DNA from: Boswellia sacra | Taxonomy: Eukaryota; Streptophyta; Magnoliopsida; Sapindales; Burseraceae | Reading direction: 5' to 3' | Assembly: GCA_013180625.2 (NCBI GenBank) | Contig: SNVD02001278.1 | Location: 79,332-143,331, forward strand | DNA: 64,000 nucleotides | Shown here: positions 12,362-23,572 of the stretch, piece by piece | Numbering within the stretch: the stretch's first letter is position 1 | How the letters are laid out: every line of letters starts with the position of its first letter | The notes under the pieces: generated by a model | Databases searched by the model: none | Told to the model about the DNA's origin: nothing | Seen by the model: only the letters and a program-made list of their open reading frames with translations | Translations under genes and position numbers: made by a program

Positions 12362-13137
12362 TAGGTTTGGCAAATTATATACGACTGATTAACACGACAT
12401 AAACCCATTCGATGAAAACGTGTTTTGTATCTAATATTATCATATCGGGTCGTTAATGGGTTAACACAGTAAAATCCATTTGATATTGGACCGTGTTTGG
12501 GTTTATCTTATAAAAAACCGTCTCACCCGTTTGACCTATTAATATTAAGGATAATATAGTAAATTTATATATGATACATAAAAAATATTATAAAATGTAA
12601 CAAATACTAATTTATAACTATATTTAACCTAATTAAAATTATTCTAATACAGTTGCGTCATCTTTTTCGTTAGTGTGTATGAGTATGACATTTTGATGGG
12701 TAACACGAAGAAGAAACCTATAAAATGTTCTATTTCATTTGCAGAAATCATTCAATAATTAGACATTATTAATTGTTTATTTTAAATATGCTTTAGATGG
12801 ATCTTTAAATTATGTTGGATACAAAATTTTGTTTATGTTTTCGTATTATATTAAATTTGGATATTTTAATAGATTTCCAAATATTTGTTAGATATTAAAT
12901 TTGTAAACTATTGGTTGTATTGTATGTTTAGAATTTAGACAAATCATGTTACCCATGTTGTTGTCTAAATCAGGTTATTAAATGGGTTAGATTCAAGTAA
13001 CACGTTCAATTAACAATTGGATTGAGGTTCCAAGATTTAGACTCAATCATTTCATAGGTCAGATTTGGATTAACATAATTTAACATGACATGAATACAAA
13101 ACGACAACCGCTCTAACATGATTTGTTGCCAAGTCTA
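12362..13137. mobile_element. Non-autonomous hAT-like element, 776 bp
   Basis: The left end TAGGTTTGGCAA and the right end TTGCCAAGTCTA are imperfect inverted repeats (11 of 12 positions pair). Subterminal DNA on both sides carries AACACGACATAAACC/AACATGACATGAA-type motifs typical of a widespread plant repeat. The flanks TTTCTAAT (12354-12361) and TCTCCAAT (13138-13145) agree at 6 of 8 positions, as an old 8-bp hAT target duplication would. There is no transposase. Confidence 0.6.
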
Positions 13138-13145
13138 TCTCCAAT

Positions 13146-14789
13146 CTCTAAGTTTATGATTAATTAGAGAGCTAAAGCCTAAAGGTTTTCATGGCCAAGT
13201 TAGAAGCCACTATAAGAAAGCAAGGGATTTGCTACACCCATTCATGGCGGTTTTTAAGAACCAAAGTAAATAGCTTTATGCACTATATATTTGAGTCAGT
13301 TTGTTAACCCCCCCTTAGACCCTGACAATGATCTCGCCCTAATCTACCCTTGCCTCTCAATTTCTGTCTCTCTTGCCTCTTATCTGAAGTTCCCCCAAAT
13401 TCAAAAACCCTGTTTATTCTCTCTCTCACCTCTCAACTCATGTTCCTCCAACTTGAAAAACCCAAATTTCTCCATTTAGTTTAACCGTACGTGCTTCTCA
13501 ATCCCAAATTTATGGCGGTGATTCACTTTTTTGCTCTGCTTACTATTGTTTGAAGCTCCAATTCCATGCGCACCCCCATGCTTCCACTCTCCAATCGTCT
13601 CTGCCATGGGAGTCTCCTCTTGTATGCTTTTAGGTTCTCATGTTTATATTATTTACTTTCTACAATCATCTTTGATATTTCCATAAAATTTTCCGCTTTT
13701 GAACAAGTTTTTTTTTCATTTTCCTTTTTTTTTCTTCTTCTAAAAAATATCATTTCATTCCACACAACTATATTTGTTTATTAAGAGAAATTGAATTGAA
13801 ATTTTGGTTTAATTTGTGAGGGTAGAAAAATGATAACTCAGTTCTAAACTTGTGGAGCAACTCAGAGACTACCAGATTCGATCTCAAAACAAGTGCCTTG
13901 CTCTTGCTGTCTTCTCTCCTAACCCCTTCCTCTCATCCTGATAACTCTCTTTGTCATAATTTTCTATTAGTTCATCATCTCAATTTATTTTGTTAGGCAG
14001 TTTTTAGGAAGGAGATTTATGTTTGTTTTTTCAAATCTTAACCTGTTAATTTGGCTCTAATATTTTGAAACTGGAACTATTGTCATTGTTTTGAGAGATT
14101 ATTATGCTTATAATGTTGGGATTTAGAGTTGATGCTCTAGGAATGATCACATTGGCTTGAATTTGATGTAATGCTCACTATTTCATTATTTGTTCATGTA
14201 AAAAGCAAGCATTGTGAATTGTGAGTTCAATGTTTGTTGTTGCACAAAATCAGTATAGTCCATGTCTATTAAATTTTGCAACTTGATTTTATGTCACTCT
14301 AACCTCAATTGCTATGCCGGTGAGATTATCCATTTAGCAGCCTTCCCTTTTTTTCTCCAATTTGAAAAGTTTTTGTATCTGAAAAGCAATATATTTTTTC
14401 TTTAGTAGGCTTTGCTTGAAAGGTCCGTGCAACAGAGTCCAAATTGTGTGAATCACATTTTCATTCTCAATTGATCTGAGCCTTTATTATATTGCTTGAA
14501 TAATAAAGCATTAAATTTGATTGGAGTCCTTTGTTAAGTCATCTTTTAGGCAACAAAAACCTTGTTGACTTGCATTTTAACATCTTAACTGCTTGTGAAG
14601 TATAATTTGCATATCCCCATTCATTACCTTAATTTATTATGTTGGCTTTGATTAATAGGCTGATTAATATTTTGTTGGGGTTGAGCTATATCTTTAACCA
14701 ATAGCCTAATTATTTTTGGCATAGTTAAAGAAAACCGAAGGGTTGAACATATTTTTGCATACTTAGCTATAAACTCAAGGATTTCAGGG
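13146..14789. other. Gene-poor spacer
   Basis: The segment at 13290-13480 is CT-rich and leader-like (TCTCTCTCACC), but no open reading frame recognisable as a gene follows it. Nothing else stands out. Confidence 0.4.
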
Positions 14790-16227
14790 TCCTATTTAAA
14801 TAAGCCAAAAAAGGACCAAACAACCCATTTAAACCAATCCATACTTAGCCAAAACCGAACAAAACAGCCTATTTAAAGCAGCTCATACTTAGCCAAAATA
14901 GGACAAAGTAGCCCATTTAAACTAGCACATACTTAGCCAAAACATGACAAAGCAGCCCATTTAAACCAGCCCACACTTAGCCAAAACATGACAAAAGCAG
15001 CCCAACCAACCCACACTTAGCCAAAAAGGACCAACCGGCCCAACCAGCCTACACTTAATCAAAAAAGGATAAAGCAACCCATTTTAAATAAAAGCCCACA
15101 CTAGCTCATGAAACCCAAAAGAAAGCAAATCAATCCACTACACAGATAGCAATCAAACTAGCCCACACCAAGCCAAAAAAAAAAAAGACCAGAGAAGCTC
15201 ACTTAAACTACGTATAAATAAAGCTCACCCCAACTCACTTAACCCAAAAGAAAATCATACTAACTCACTACATTTATAACAACTAAATCGGCCCACACTA
15301 AACAAGGAAAACAAAAAATAAAAAAGCCAAAGCAGTCCATTTAAACAAGAAAAAGGGCCACACCAACTCACTAAACCGAATGCCAAATCCCAACCAACCA
15401 ACTACATCCATAACAGGGAAACTAGCCCATACTAACCAAAGAAAAAAAAAGGAAAGCGCAAGCAATGCATTTAAATAAAATACAACTAATTCACTAAACC
15501 CAAAAGAAAATTCAACCAACCCACTACATACATAACAATCAAACCAGCCCACAATAACAAAAAATACATTAAAAATATAAGGTCAAAGCAACCCATTTAA
15601 AAAAAGAAAGAAAAGAAAGATCACACCAACTCACTAAACCCAATTCCAAATCCCAACCAACCAACTACATCAATAACAGCCAAACTAGCCCACACTAACC
15701 AAAGAAAAAAAAAAAGCCCCAAGCAGCCCACTTAAATAAAATACAATAAAAGGCCACACTAACTCACTAAACCCAAAAGAAAAGTCAACCAACCAACTAC
15801 ATCCATAACAAACAAACTAGACCACACTAACAAAAAAAATTAAAAATAAAAGGTCAAAGCAACCCATTAAAAAAAAAAAAGAAAAGAAAAGAAAGGCTCC
15901 CACCAACTCACTAAACCCAATTCCAAATCCCAACCAACCAACTACATCAATAACAGCCAAACTAGCCCACACTAACCAAAGAAAAAAAAAAAGCCCCAAG
16001 CAGCCCACTTAAATAAAATACAATAAAAGGCCACACTAACTCACTAAACCCAAAAGAAAAGTCAACCAACCAACTACATCCATAACAAACAAACTAGACC
16101 ACACTAACAAAAAAAAATTAAAAATAAAAGGTCAAAGCAACCCATTAAAAAAAAAAGAAAAGAAAAGAAAGGCTCACACCAACTCACTAAACCCAATTCC
16201 AAATCCCAACCAACCATCTACATCCAT
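14790..16227. repeat. Satellite-like tandem array, left part
   Basis: At 14800-15060 a ~44-bp unit built on CATACTTAGCCAAAA and AGCCCATTTAAAC is repeated about six times (CTTAGCC near 14844, 14888, 14932, 14976 and 15016). Further right the unit grows to ~140 bp and a higher-order unit of ~277 bp appears: the GCCCCAAGCAGCCCACTTAA segment recurs at 15716 and 15993. Shared words are AACTCACTAAACCC, CAACCAACTACATC and GCCCACACTAACC. Long minus-strand open frames here (15298-15552 and 15817-16008) are by-products of the repeat. A LINE insertion splits the array at 16227. Confidence 0.85.
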
Positions 16228-18535
16228 GTGAGTTTGTGACAAATAAGGGGAAAATTTTTTCTCTCAATATGTTGCCGGAGTTACTGTTCATTCCGACAGT
16301 TTGGCGAGTTAGCCTTTGAGTTTTACGTATGTGGTAGATCGAGATACCCTGAATAATTTTTCCTTCTTAACCCTTCTCGATTTCCAACCGAAAATGGCTC
16401 AAAAAGGCGGAAGACAGTGTTCGGATTTACTGTTCATCCACACCGATGAGCACGTGAATAGTCACAGCTGCCACCGTCGGATTGACTTTGTCTCGAGTTT
16501 CATTTTTACCTTCAGCAGTATTACCTGATTCGGCCTATAACCCCTCCTTTTGCAGCGTCAAAGTTGCAGCATTTTACTATTCACCGCCGCGGAGGGGCGA
16601 GTGAATATTCACAGCCCCTACTGTCCGCTTTGTGTTAGCCCGATCTACAATTTTTCTTTCAGCACCATCACCAGATTTGACTGTTATCCCCTCCATCCAC
16701 GGCGTTTCATTTTACTATTCACGATCGCTTTTCCGTCAAAGGGAAAGTGGGCTATCACCTCTACCGCTAAGTTGTAGATCAAGGAACGCTGGTCAACTTT
16801 CCCTTCTATAGCATCATCAGATTCCTAGCAAATTTGTCTGAAATTGCGATTCTTTTTTGGAAGGGTACTATTTACAGAGGCGGTGGTACTGTTCATCCGG
16901 CGGTGACTATTCATAAAGCTTTTCAGATTGCTCTTCGGGTTATTTCACGCAAGTTTGCTTCTTGGGCTCCCCCCTGATTCCTTGCGGATTGCCATTCATT
17001 GTGTTGATTTGTGATTCTGGTGATGGATCCACCCAAGTCAACTGCCAGTTCTTGGGCTGATAAAATTAAGATCACTGATTCGAGCACCCGTTGCAAATTA
17101 AATCCGGTTATCCCCAAGCAACTGGGTACAATCCTTGAGATCCCGGATGAGATCGTTGATGAGAATGTGGCTGAATGGCGTAGATGTCTCTTTGGCTTCT
17201 TTCCTGGTTTTTCGATGCCCTTTCATGCTGCACGCTCTATGGCCATGCGTGCTTGGAAAGCTAGCGGTCTACAGGACGTGCGCTCCACAGTTAATGGATA
17301 TCTCGTCTTCCGTTTTCAAACTGAGGATGAGGTTCATGCAATCATTGATCGCGGTCCTTGGTTGTTTGGAGGTAAATATATTTATTTAGAACCATGGCAA
17401 CCGCATTTGAATCTTGAACTTTCCGGTACTGAAATGCACCCAGTTTGGGTCCGTTTGTATGACCTGCCATTTTCTTTGTGGACAACAAAAGGCCTTGCCA
17501 TGGTTTCAAGCATGGTTGGAGAACCTATCTCTTGCGACAAGATGACTTCTGATCTTTCCAGATTGGAGTATGCGAGGGTATGTGTTTGGCTGAATGCAAA
17601 TTACCCTCCAGTTAAGAACTTCGAGATCAGATGTAAGCTCTCTTCCGAGCCCATCCAAATCCGAGTTGAGTATGAGTGGCTTCCAAAGCATTGCCTTGAA
17701 TGTTGCTCCTTTGGTCACCGATGTTCGGATCCAGCAAAGACTTCAGGTAAGGATAAGAAAGAGGCAAATACCTCTCTTAGCGGCCCTTTGAATAAGGGTA
17801 ACAAGAATGAGGCAAATACCTCTGTTAGCGCCCCTTTGCATAAGGGTAAAGAAGTGGCCAAGGTCGCTGAGAATTTGAAAGCTGTTACTCTTCCAACAAA
17901 TTTTGTAACACATGATGTGCCCTTTAAGGCTGCTACAGTTTTGAGTACAGAGTCAGTATCAGATTCTGACTCTTTTTCTCCATTTGCGACTAACCAAGGT
18001 AGGCTATTGGGTTCCATCCAGTGTTCTACAAATCATGAGGCATCTGTTTCGTCAGGACGGATAAATACAGGGCAACCTCCTATGTTTTCTCCCTCTCGTT
18101 TTGAGCCTTTGAATAGGCTAAGTGATGAGGATCAACCTGATGGGATTGATCATACTCATTTGAACACCCCGAGTACTCCAGTAAAGAAAGGTAAGAAGGA
18201 GAAGAACAAGTAGGATTAAGGCTTTACTTAATCATACTTGATTTTTTTTCTATTTCTTTATGTTTGCACCATTGTGATCATTTTTTTGTTTTCCTTTAAT
18301 TGTTAGGCCATTTATGGTCATTGGAAATCTTGCTTTGTTCAGGCCACCTGTAGCCTTTATTTCATGTTGTTAAGGCCATTTGTGATCTTTGCTTTGTTTT
18401 TTGCCGCTTGTAGCTGTTATTTTTTTATCTTGGACTTTACGTCTTAGTTGTAATTCTTGGGGTATGCCCTCGGATTTTTGTACATTATAATTTTTTGGAT
18501 CTATATTACTAAGTAAATTTTCCAAAAAAAAAAAA
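16228..18535 (+). mobile_element. LINE-like non-LTR retroposon carrying only ORF1
   Basis: The insertion is precise. The 12-mer ATCTACATCCAT lies at 16216-16227 and again at 18536-18547, and joining the flanks rebuilds the satellite unit without a gap. The element ends in TTTTCC plus a run of A's (18524-18536), as target-primed reverse transcription leaves it. It contains a ~780-bp GC-richer leader, one intact ORF1 (17023-18213) and a ~320-bp 3' tail with the GTATGCCCTCGGATTTTTGTACATT type sequence known from plant L1 elements. No endonuclease or reverse transcriptase frame exists, so it must have moved with enzymes supplied in trans. The intact frame and near-perfect duplication point to a young insertion. 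Confidence 0.9.
17023..18213 (+). CDS. LINE ORF1-type protein (DUF4283, zinc-knuckle-like)
   Basis: This is an open frame of 396 residues starting at MDPPKSTASSWADKI; an earlier in-frame ATG at 17011 would add four residues. Residues ~45-200 match the DUF4283 domain of plant LINE ORF1 and related proteins (WRRCLFGFFPGF, NGYLVFRFQTEDE, RGPWLFGGKYIYLEPW, PVWVRLYDLPFSLW). Next is the usual RVEYEWLPKHC then a CCHC-like knuckle, CLECCSFGHRCSDP. The last Cys of the C-x2-C-x4-H-x4-C pattern is replaced by Pro, so zinc binding may be lost. The tail (~residues 245-396) is Ser/Thr/Lys-rich with two near-identical NTSLSGPL/NTSVSAPL segments and ends in a Lys-rich stretch. The role in the family is RNA binding in the retrotransposition particle; here the protein could only act with a partner element. 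Confidence 0.85.
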   Translation: MDPPKSTASSWADKIKITDSSTRCKLNPVIPKQLGTILEIPDEIVDENVAEWRRCLFGFFPGFSMPFHAARSMAMRAWKASGLQDVRSTVNGYLVFRFQTEDEVHAIIDRGPWLFGGKYIYLEPWQPHLNLELSGTEMHPVWVRLYDLPFSLWTTKGLAMVSSMVGEPISCDKMTSDLSRLEYARVCVWLNANYPPVKNFEIRCKLSSEPIQIRVEYEWLPKHCLECCSFGHRCSDPAKTSGKDKKEANTSLSGPLNKGNKNEANTSVSAPLHKGKEVAKVAENLKAVTLPTNFVTHDVPFKAATVLSTESVSDSDSFSPFATNQGRLLGSIQCSTNHEASVSSGRINTGQPPMFSPSRFEPLNRLSDEDQPDGIDHTHLNTPSTPVKKGKKEKNK

Positions 18536-18547
18536 ATCTACATCCAT

Positions 18548-19010
18548 AACAGCCAAACTAGCCCCCACTAACCAAAGAAAAAAAAAACAGCCCAAGTAGC
18601 CCATTTAAATAAAATAAAAAAAAGGCCACACTAACTCACTAAACCCAAAAGAAAATTCAACCAACCCAATGTATTCATAACAATCAAACCAGCCTACACT
18701 AACAAAAAGTAAACATTAAAAATAAAAGGTCAAAGCAACCCATTAAAAAAAAGAAAAGAAAAGAAAGGCTCACACCAACTCATTAAACCCGATTCCAAAC
18801 CCTAACCAACCAAGTACATCCATAACAATCAAAACCAGCCCATAATAACTGAGGAAAAAGGAAAACAAAAACAGAAAAGGGAAGAAGGCCGCTAAAAAAA
18901 AGTACCAAACCAGCTCATATTAACAATTAAAAATATTTAGCAAACCAACCCACAAAACCCTAAAAACAAAAAAGTGAACCAGCCTACTAAATAAAATATA
19001 AACCAACCCA
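18548..19010. repeat. Satellite-like tandem array, right part
   Basis: It continues the array interrupted by the LINE-like element, with the same words (AACAGCCAAACTAGCCC, AACTCACTAAACCC, GGTCAAAGCAACCC). It fades out near 18850-19010. The following 19010-19754 holds no gene; it is AT-rich and may include the unrecognised left end of the next CACTA element. Confidence 0.8.
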
Positions 19011-19754
19011 ACAAATTCTAAACTAATTGACTTTTCTTTATTTGAAATTAATAGCTTACCTTGTAGGTGGGCATTGTAGATACTACAAACCAATAGAGCC
19101 AAAAGAAGAAGGTTTACAACGGTTGTTTCACATAAAGTACGGATCCCACTTCTACACTTTGTTATAAATATTATGTTTTCTTATGTTTGTTGAAAAGTTT
19201 ATTAACATGATTATATTCAATTGTTATTCATGCATATAAGCTTAGCCGCATTCAATAATTATTATTTAACATATATCTTTTTTCATTTTCATCGAAAGAT
19301 GACAACGAAAAGTGTATGTCTAGTAATGATTCTTGAATTGTCCATATTTGGATAGCTCAAGAATGCATAAGTTTGTATTGTAAATTAGTTGGTCATGTTT
19401 TGTTCCATCTTATCAGAAAATTTGGTTACATTTCCTCATGTTCTCTCAATACATAATAGATGATTGTGTTTTTTGTGTTAATTTTTGAACATCGAAATGA
19501 CACATGCATTCAATTAACTATATATGTGTGTACTTGGAGAACTATAAGGAAATGCTACCGAATTTTCTATTAAGATGGAGCAACTTGTGACTACTAGTTT
19601 ATAGTACAAACTTATGCATTCTTGAATGGGATAGGATCACCAACCTTTTAGATAAATGTTTGCAACTAGGTTTCATATTATATTTATTCACTTGTGTATG
19701 AATAAATTTGTATTGATATAAACATTGTTGTTATTACTTTTAAGGGAAATTCTC

Positions 19755-22700
19755 ATGGATAAGAGTTGGATTGACTTACCAAATCGATATTGTCGAGCAT
19801 ATTTCACTGGGGTGGAGGGATTTCTAAATTTTGCCTTTGGCAATTTAGTGAATGACAATAGAATATTATGTCCGTGTAAGAAATGTCACAATTGATATCT
19901 TATGGATAGATACATAGCAAGAGAGCATTTAATATCTAATAGGTTTTTTAGAACGTACAAGAGGTGGACCTTACGAGTTGAACAATATACACCTATAGAG
20001 TCTAACTAACCTAATCAACATTTTGAGTTTGGTTATGATTTTATAAGGGGTGATGATATGGTTGGAATGATACATGAGGCCACGGGGATTACGAATAATG
20101 ATTTTTATGAAGGTAGTAGTTTTCCATTAGATAGTGAAACTGAAACATATTTAAAGCTACTTCAACAAGCAGAGTGTCCCTTGTATCCAAGTTGTGAAAA
20201 TTTTACCTCAGTTTCATTTCCTGTTCAACTTTTGCAACTTAAGATGGTGCAAGGATGGACCGAAAAATCAGTGACAAAGTTACTAGAACCTTTGAAGAAG
20301 GCCTTTCCTGACCCAGTCAAAATTCCTTCTTCATATTATGAAGCATAAGAGATAACTATTGACTTGGGGTTTACATACAAGACTTGGGATGCTTATCCTA
20401 ACAATTGTATGTTGTCAAAGGCGAGTTTGCAAATTTGGATAGATGTTGCATATGCCAAATGTCTCACTATAAGAACTTTGATGAGTTGAATGATGCATCA
20501 AATTTACATGGGAAGATAGCTGCAAAGCAAGTAAGATACTTTCCATTAATTTCTAGGTTAAAAAGATTATTCATGTCCTCAAAAATTGCTTCTCTTATGC
20601 AATGACATGCAAAATATCGCACTAAAGATGGTATTCTTAGGCATCCGGCTGATAGTCTTTGTTAGAGAACTTTTGATGAAAGAAATCCAGATTTTGCTGC
20701 TGATTGTCGAAATGTGAGAATTGGATTGGCAGCTGATGGATTTAATCCTTTTAGGACTATGTCTATAGCACATAGTACATGGCCTATTGTATTAATGTCG
20801 TACAACTTACCTCCTTGGTTGTGTATGAAAGAAAGTTTTTTCATATTGTCTATGCTCATTGATGGTTCCAAAGGTCCTTGGAATAAAATTGATATCTATA
20901 TGCAACCATTGATCGAGGAATTGAAAGAATTATGGAGTGAAGGTGTACTAACCTACAATGCATTATGCCAACAAATGTTCAAGCTACATGCAGCATTGTT
21001 GTGGACTATCAATGACTTTCCGGCATACGCAAATCTATCAGGTTCGAGTACAAAAGGGGAGAAAGCATGTCCTTGTTGTTTAGGAAATAAGGTTTCCAAA
21101 TAGTTGTCTCATATTAGGAAATTTTTATATGGGTCATCGGCAATATTTACCTACTACTCATAGATTTTGAAAGGATAGGATTTCCTTCAATGGTAGAGCC
21201 GATATGGGACCTACTCCATCTCAGTTATCTAGTTTTGATATAAAACAACAAGTACAGATACACTAACTGAATATAAGATAGAAAATCTTCAATGGAGAAT
21301 GAATAATTCCCAAAATTAGGTAAACATCTGGAAGAAGAAAAGTATTTTCTTTGAACTACCATATTGGGAGCATAACTTGATTACACATAATCTTGATATC
21401 ATGCATATTGAGAAGAATATCTATGACAATATACTATGGACATTATTGGGGGATCCTAGGAAATCAAAAGATAATTTGAAGGCTCGCTATGATTTAAAGG
21501 ATATGAAAATTAGAAAAGCATTTCATCCTCAAGAACGGGGGCTAACAAATTATATTTACCTCTTGCATGCTTTTCAATGACCAAAGAAAATAAAGACTTC
21601 TTTCTTAGGGTGTTGAAAAAGTGAAGTTGCTAGATGGTTATGTATCAAATATCTCTTATCGTGTTCACATGCAAGAGCGAAGCATTCCAGGCTTGAAAAG
21701 TCATGACAATCATATATTGTTACAACAACTGTTTCCTCCTGCTGCTCGAAGAGCATTACCAAAAAATGTTGTTGCCAATTTGATTGAGTTGGCAAACTTT
21801 TTTAAGCAATTGTGCTCAAAAGTTAAAATTGAAGAAGATTTAAATAATATTCAAGATAGAGTGGTGCTTACATTGTGTCATCTTGAGAAAATCTTCCCAC
21901 CTTCATTCTTTGATATAATGGAGCATTTGCCTGTTCATCTTGCTCAAAAGGCATCATTAAGAGGACCAGTTCAATTTAGATGGATGTATCCAATTTAGAG
22001 TACTATGAACTTCCATGTTGCTGTCTTTTAATTTTCATAAATTCTATACGAATTGATTGGTATTTAAAAATTTCATTGGTTCTCTAGGTATTTGCTAACT
22101 CTGAAGAGATATGTGCATAATCGTGCACATCTTGAGGCTTTTATTGCTGAAGGATACTTAATGGATGAGTGAACAAACTTTTGTTCAAGATATCTTGATG
22201 AAGTGGAAACTAAACTCAATCGAGGACCTCGAAATAAAGATGGTACCTTTGATGAAGGAGATCAATTCGAACTTGATCATATCTCTTGGGTAGAAGCACA
22301 TAGATATATGCTAGTCAATAAAACTTCTATTGATCCATTTTGAGAGTAAGATATGCATAATTTTCCTTCGTCACATCAGTTCTTTTTGCTATACAACTAA
22401 GAAGGGTACTTTTATCTCTTTTTGATATCTTCTAATATCTTCTTGCACAGAAAGCATCTCAATGAACTTGAAAACAAAATGTCTCGTTCTTCTATTCATG
22501 AAATTCAAAAAGAGCATAACAGAAAATTCCAAGAATGGTTTCATAATCATGAAAGTGCTAGAAATTTAGTTAATATTTTTGCTTATAGGGATTATTATTG
22601 CTAACTATATGTGTTTCCATAGGTTCACTCCTTACAAGAGACCTCAAATGTATCATTGTATGAGGAAATCATCCATTTAGCTAATAGCCCTAAATGGGAT

Positions 22701-23312
22701 GCACATAGCTATAAATATATTGTTAATGGCTTCAAATTTCGTACCAAGGAGACTGATAAACACAAAACCATGCAACAATCTGGTGTTATTTTGAAGGCCG
22801 ATACCATGAGTTATGCTAGTGCACGAGATAAAAACCCTATTTCTGACAGTGTAACATTTCGTGGTGTGTTAACAGATATATTTCAAATTCTATATGTCAA
22901 TGACATGACTTTCATCTTGTTCAAGTGTAATTGGGTTGATAATCAGACTAGAAAGAAGTGTGAAGAGTTCAAATTCACAATGATTAATTTTAATCATCTA
23001 TAATACAAAGATAACGGTATTGATGATGAACCTCTCATTTTAGTGAAGCAAGTTTGCTATATTCAAGATCCTATAGATGAAGATTGGTATGTCGTTCTTA
23101 AAATGTCAACAAGAGATACATTTGATCTCAATTCCAAAAATTCATCTATTGGGAACATGGTGCCACAAGTTGAGCTATATACATAACAAGAACTAGATGA
23201 AAGAGGTTATTTTCATGAGGAATATGTTCAATGGGTTAGGCAATGAGTTGAGGGAACAACAGTGATCATCAATCGAGAAGACAATGATAATCAAATGGAT
23301 GATGTTGATTGA
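19755..23312 (+). pseudogene. CACTA TNP2-type transposase pseudogene (element 1)
   Basis: It starts MDKSWIDLPNRYCRAYFTGV with LCPCKKCHN, the N-terminal Transpos_assoc zinc-binding domain. The Transposase_21 core follows: ANLDRCCICQ, RYFPLISRLKRLFMSSK, PPWLCMKESFFILSMLIDG, LLWTINDFPAYANLSG, KACPCCLG and HNLDIMHIEKNIYDNI. The DUF4218-like part (LKSHDNHILLQQLFPPAARRAL, EKIFPPSFFDIMEHLPVHL) and the DUF4216-like part (ARDKNPISDSVTF, FKCNWVDNQTRKKC) are also seen. The protein cuts and joins CACTA ends in En/Spm-type elements. Many stops (for example after KKCHN and after SYYEA) and frameshifts make it dead. Apparent introns lie near 21998-22090, 22345-22450 and 22605-22622. It is followed on the same strand by the second CACTA gene. 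Confidence 0.92.
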
Positions 23313-23572
23313 TAGTACTTTGTTTGACATGTTCTTATTGATTATGTTATTCTTTATCTAGCTTGTATTTTGGGAACATTATTCTTTTGTCCATTTATGT
23401 GATTTCCTCTTGTCTAGGTGTAACTATTATTTTATGAATGAAATATATAGTTTATTCAATTGAACTTGATGTTGGTTGTAATTTTTTATTATATGCATAT
23501 GTTAATTATCATGGAACTTAAGAAAAGATATTAGCAGTTTATAAATGTGAATATTTTCTAAATAGGTAACTA

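Noticed and set aside
15298..16008. Minus-strand open frames with a repeated, hydrophobic VVGWLGFGI.FSELV-type sequence
   Set aside because: They follow the satellite array exactly and change with each repeat unit; composition of the tandem repeat explains them.
19010..19754. Left terminal repeat of CACTA element 1
   Set aside because: No CACTACAACAGGG-like sequence was found here by eye; the boundary is left open.
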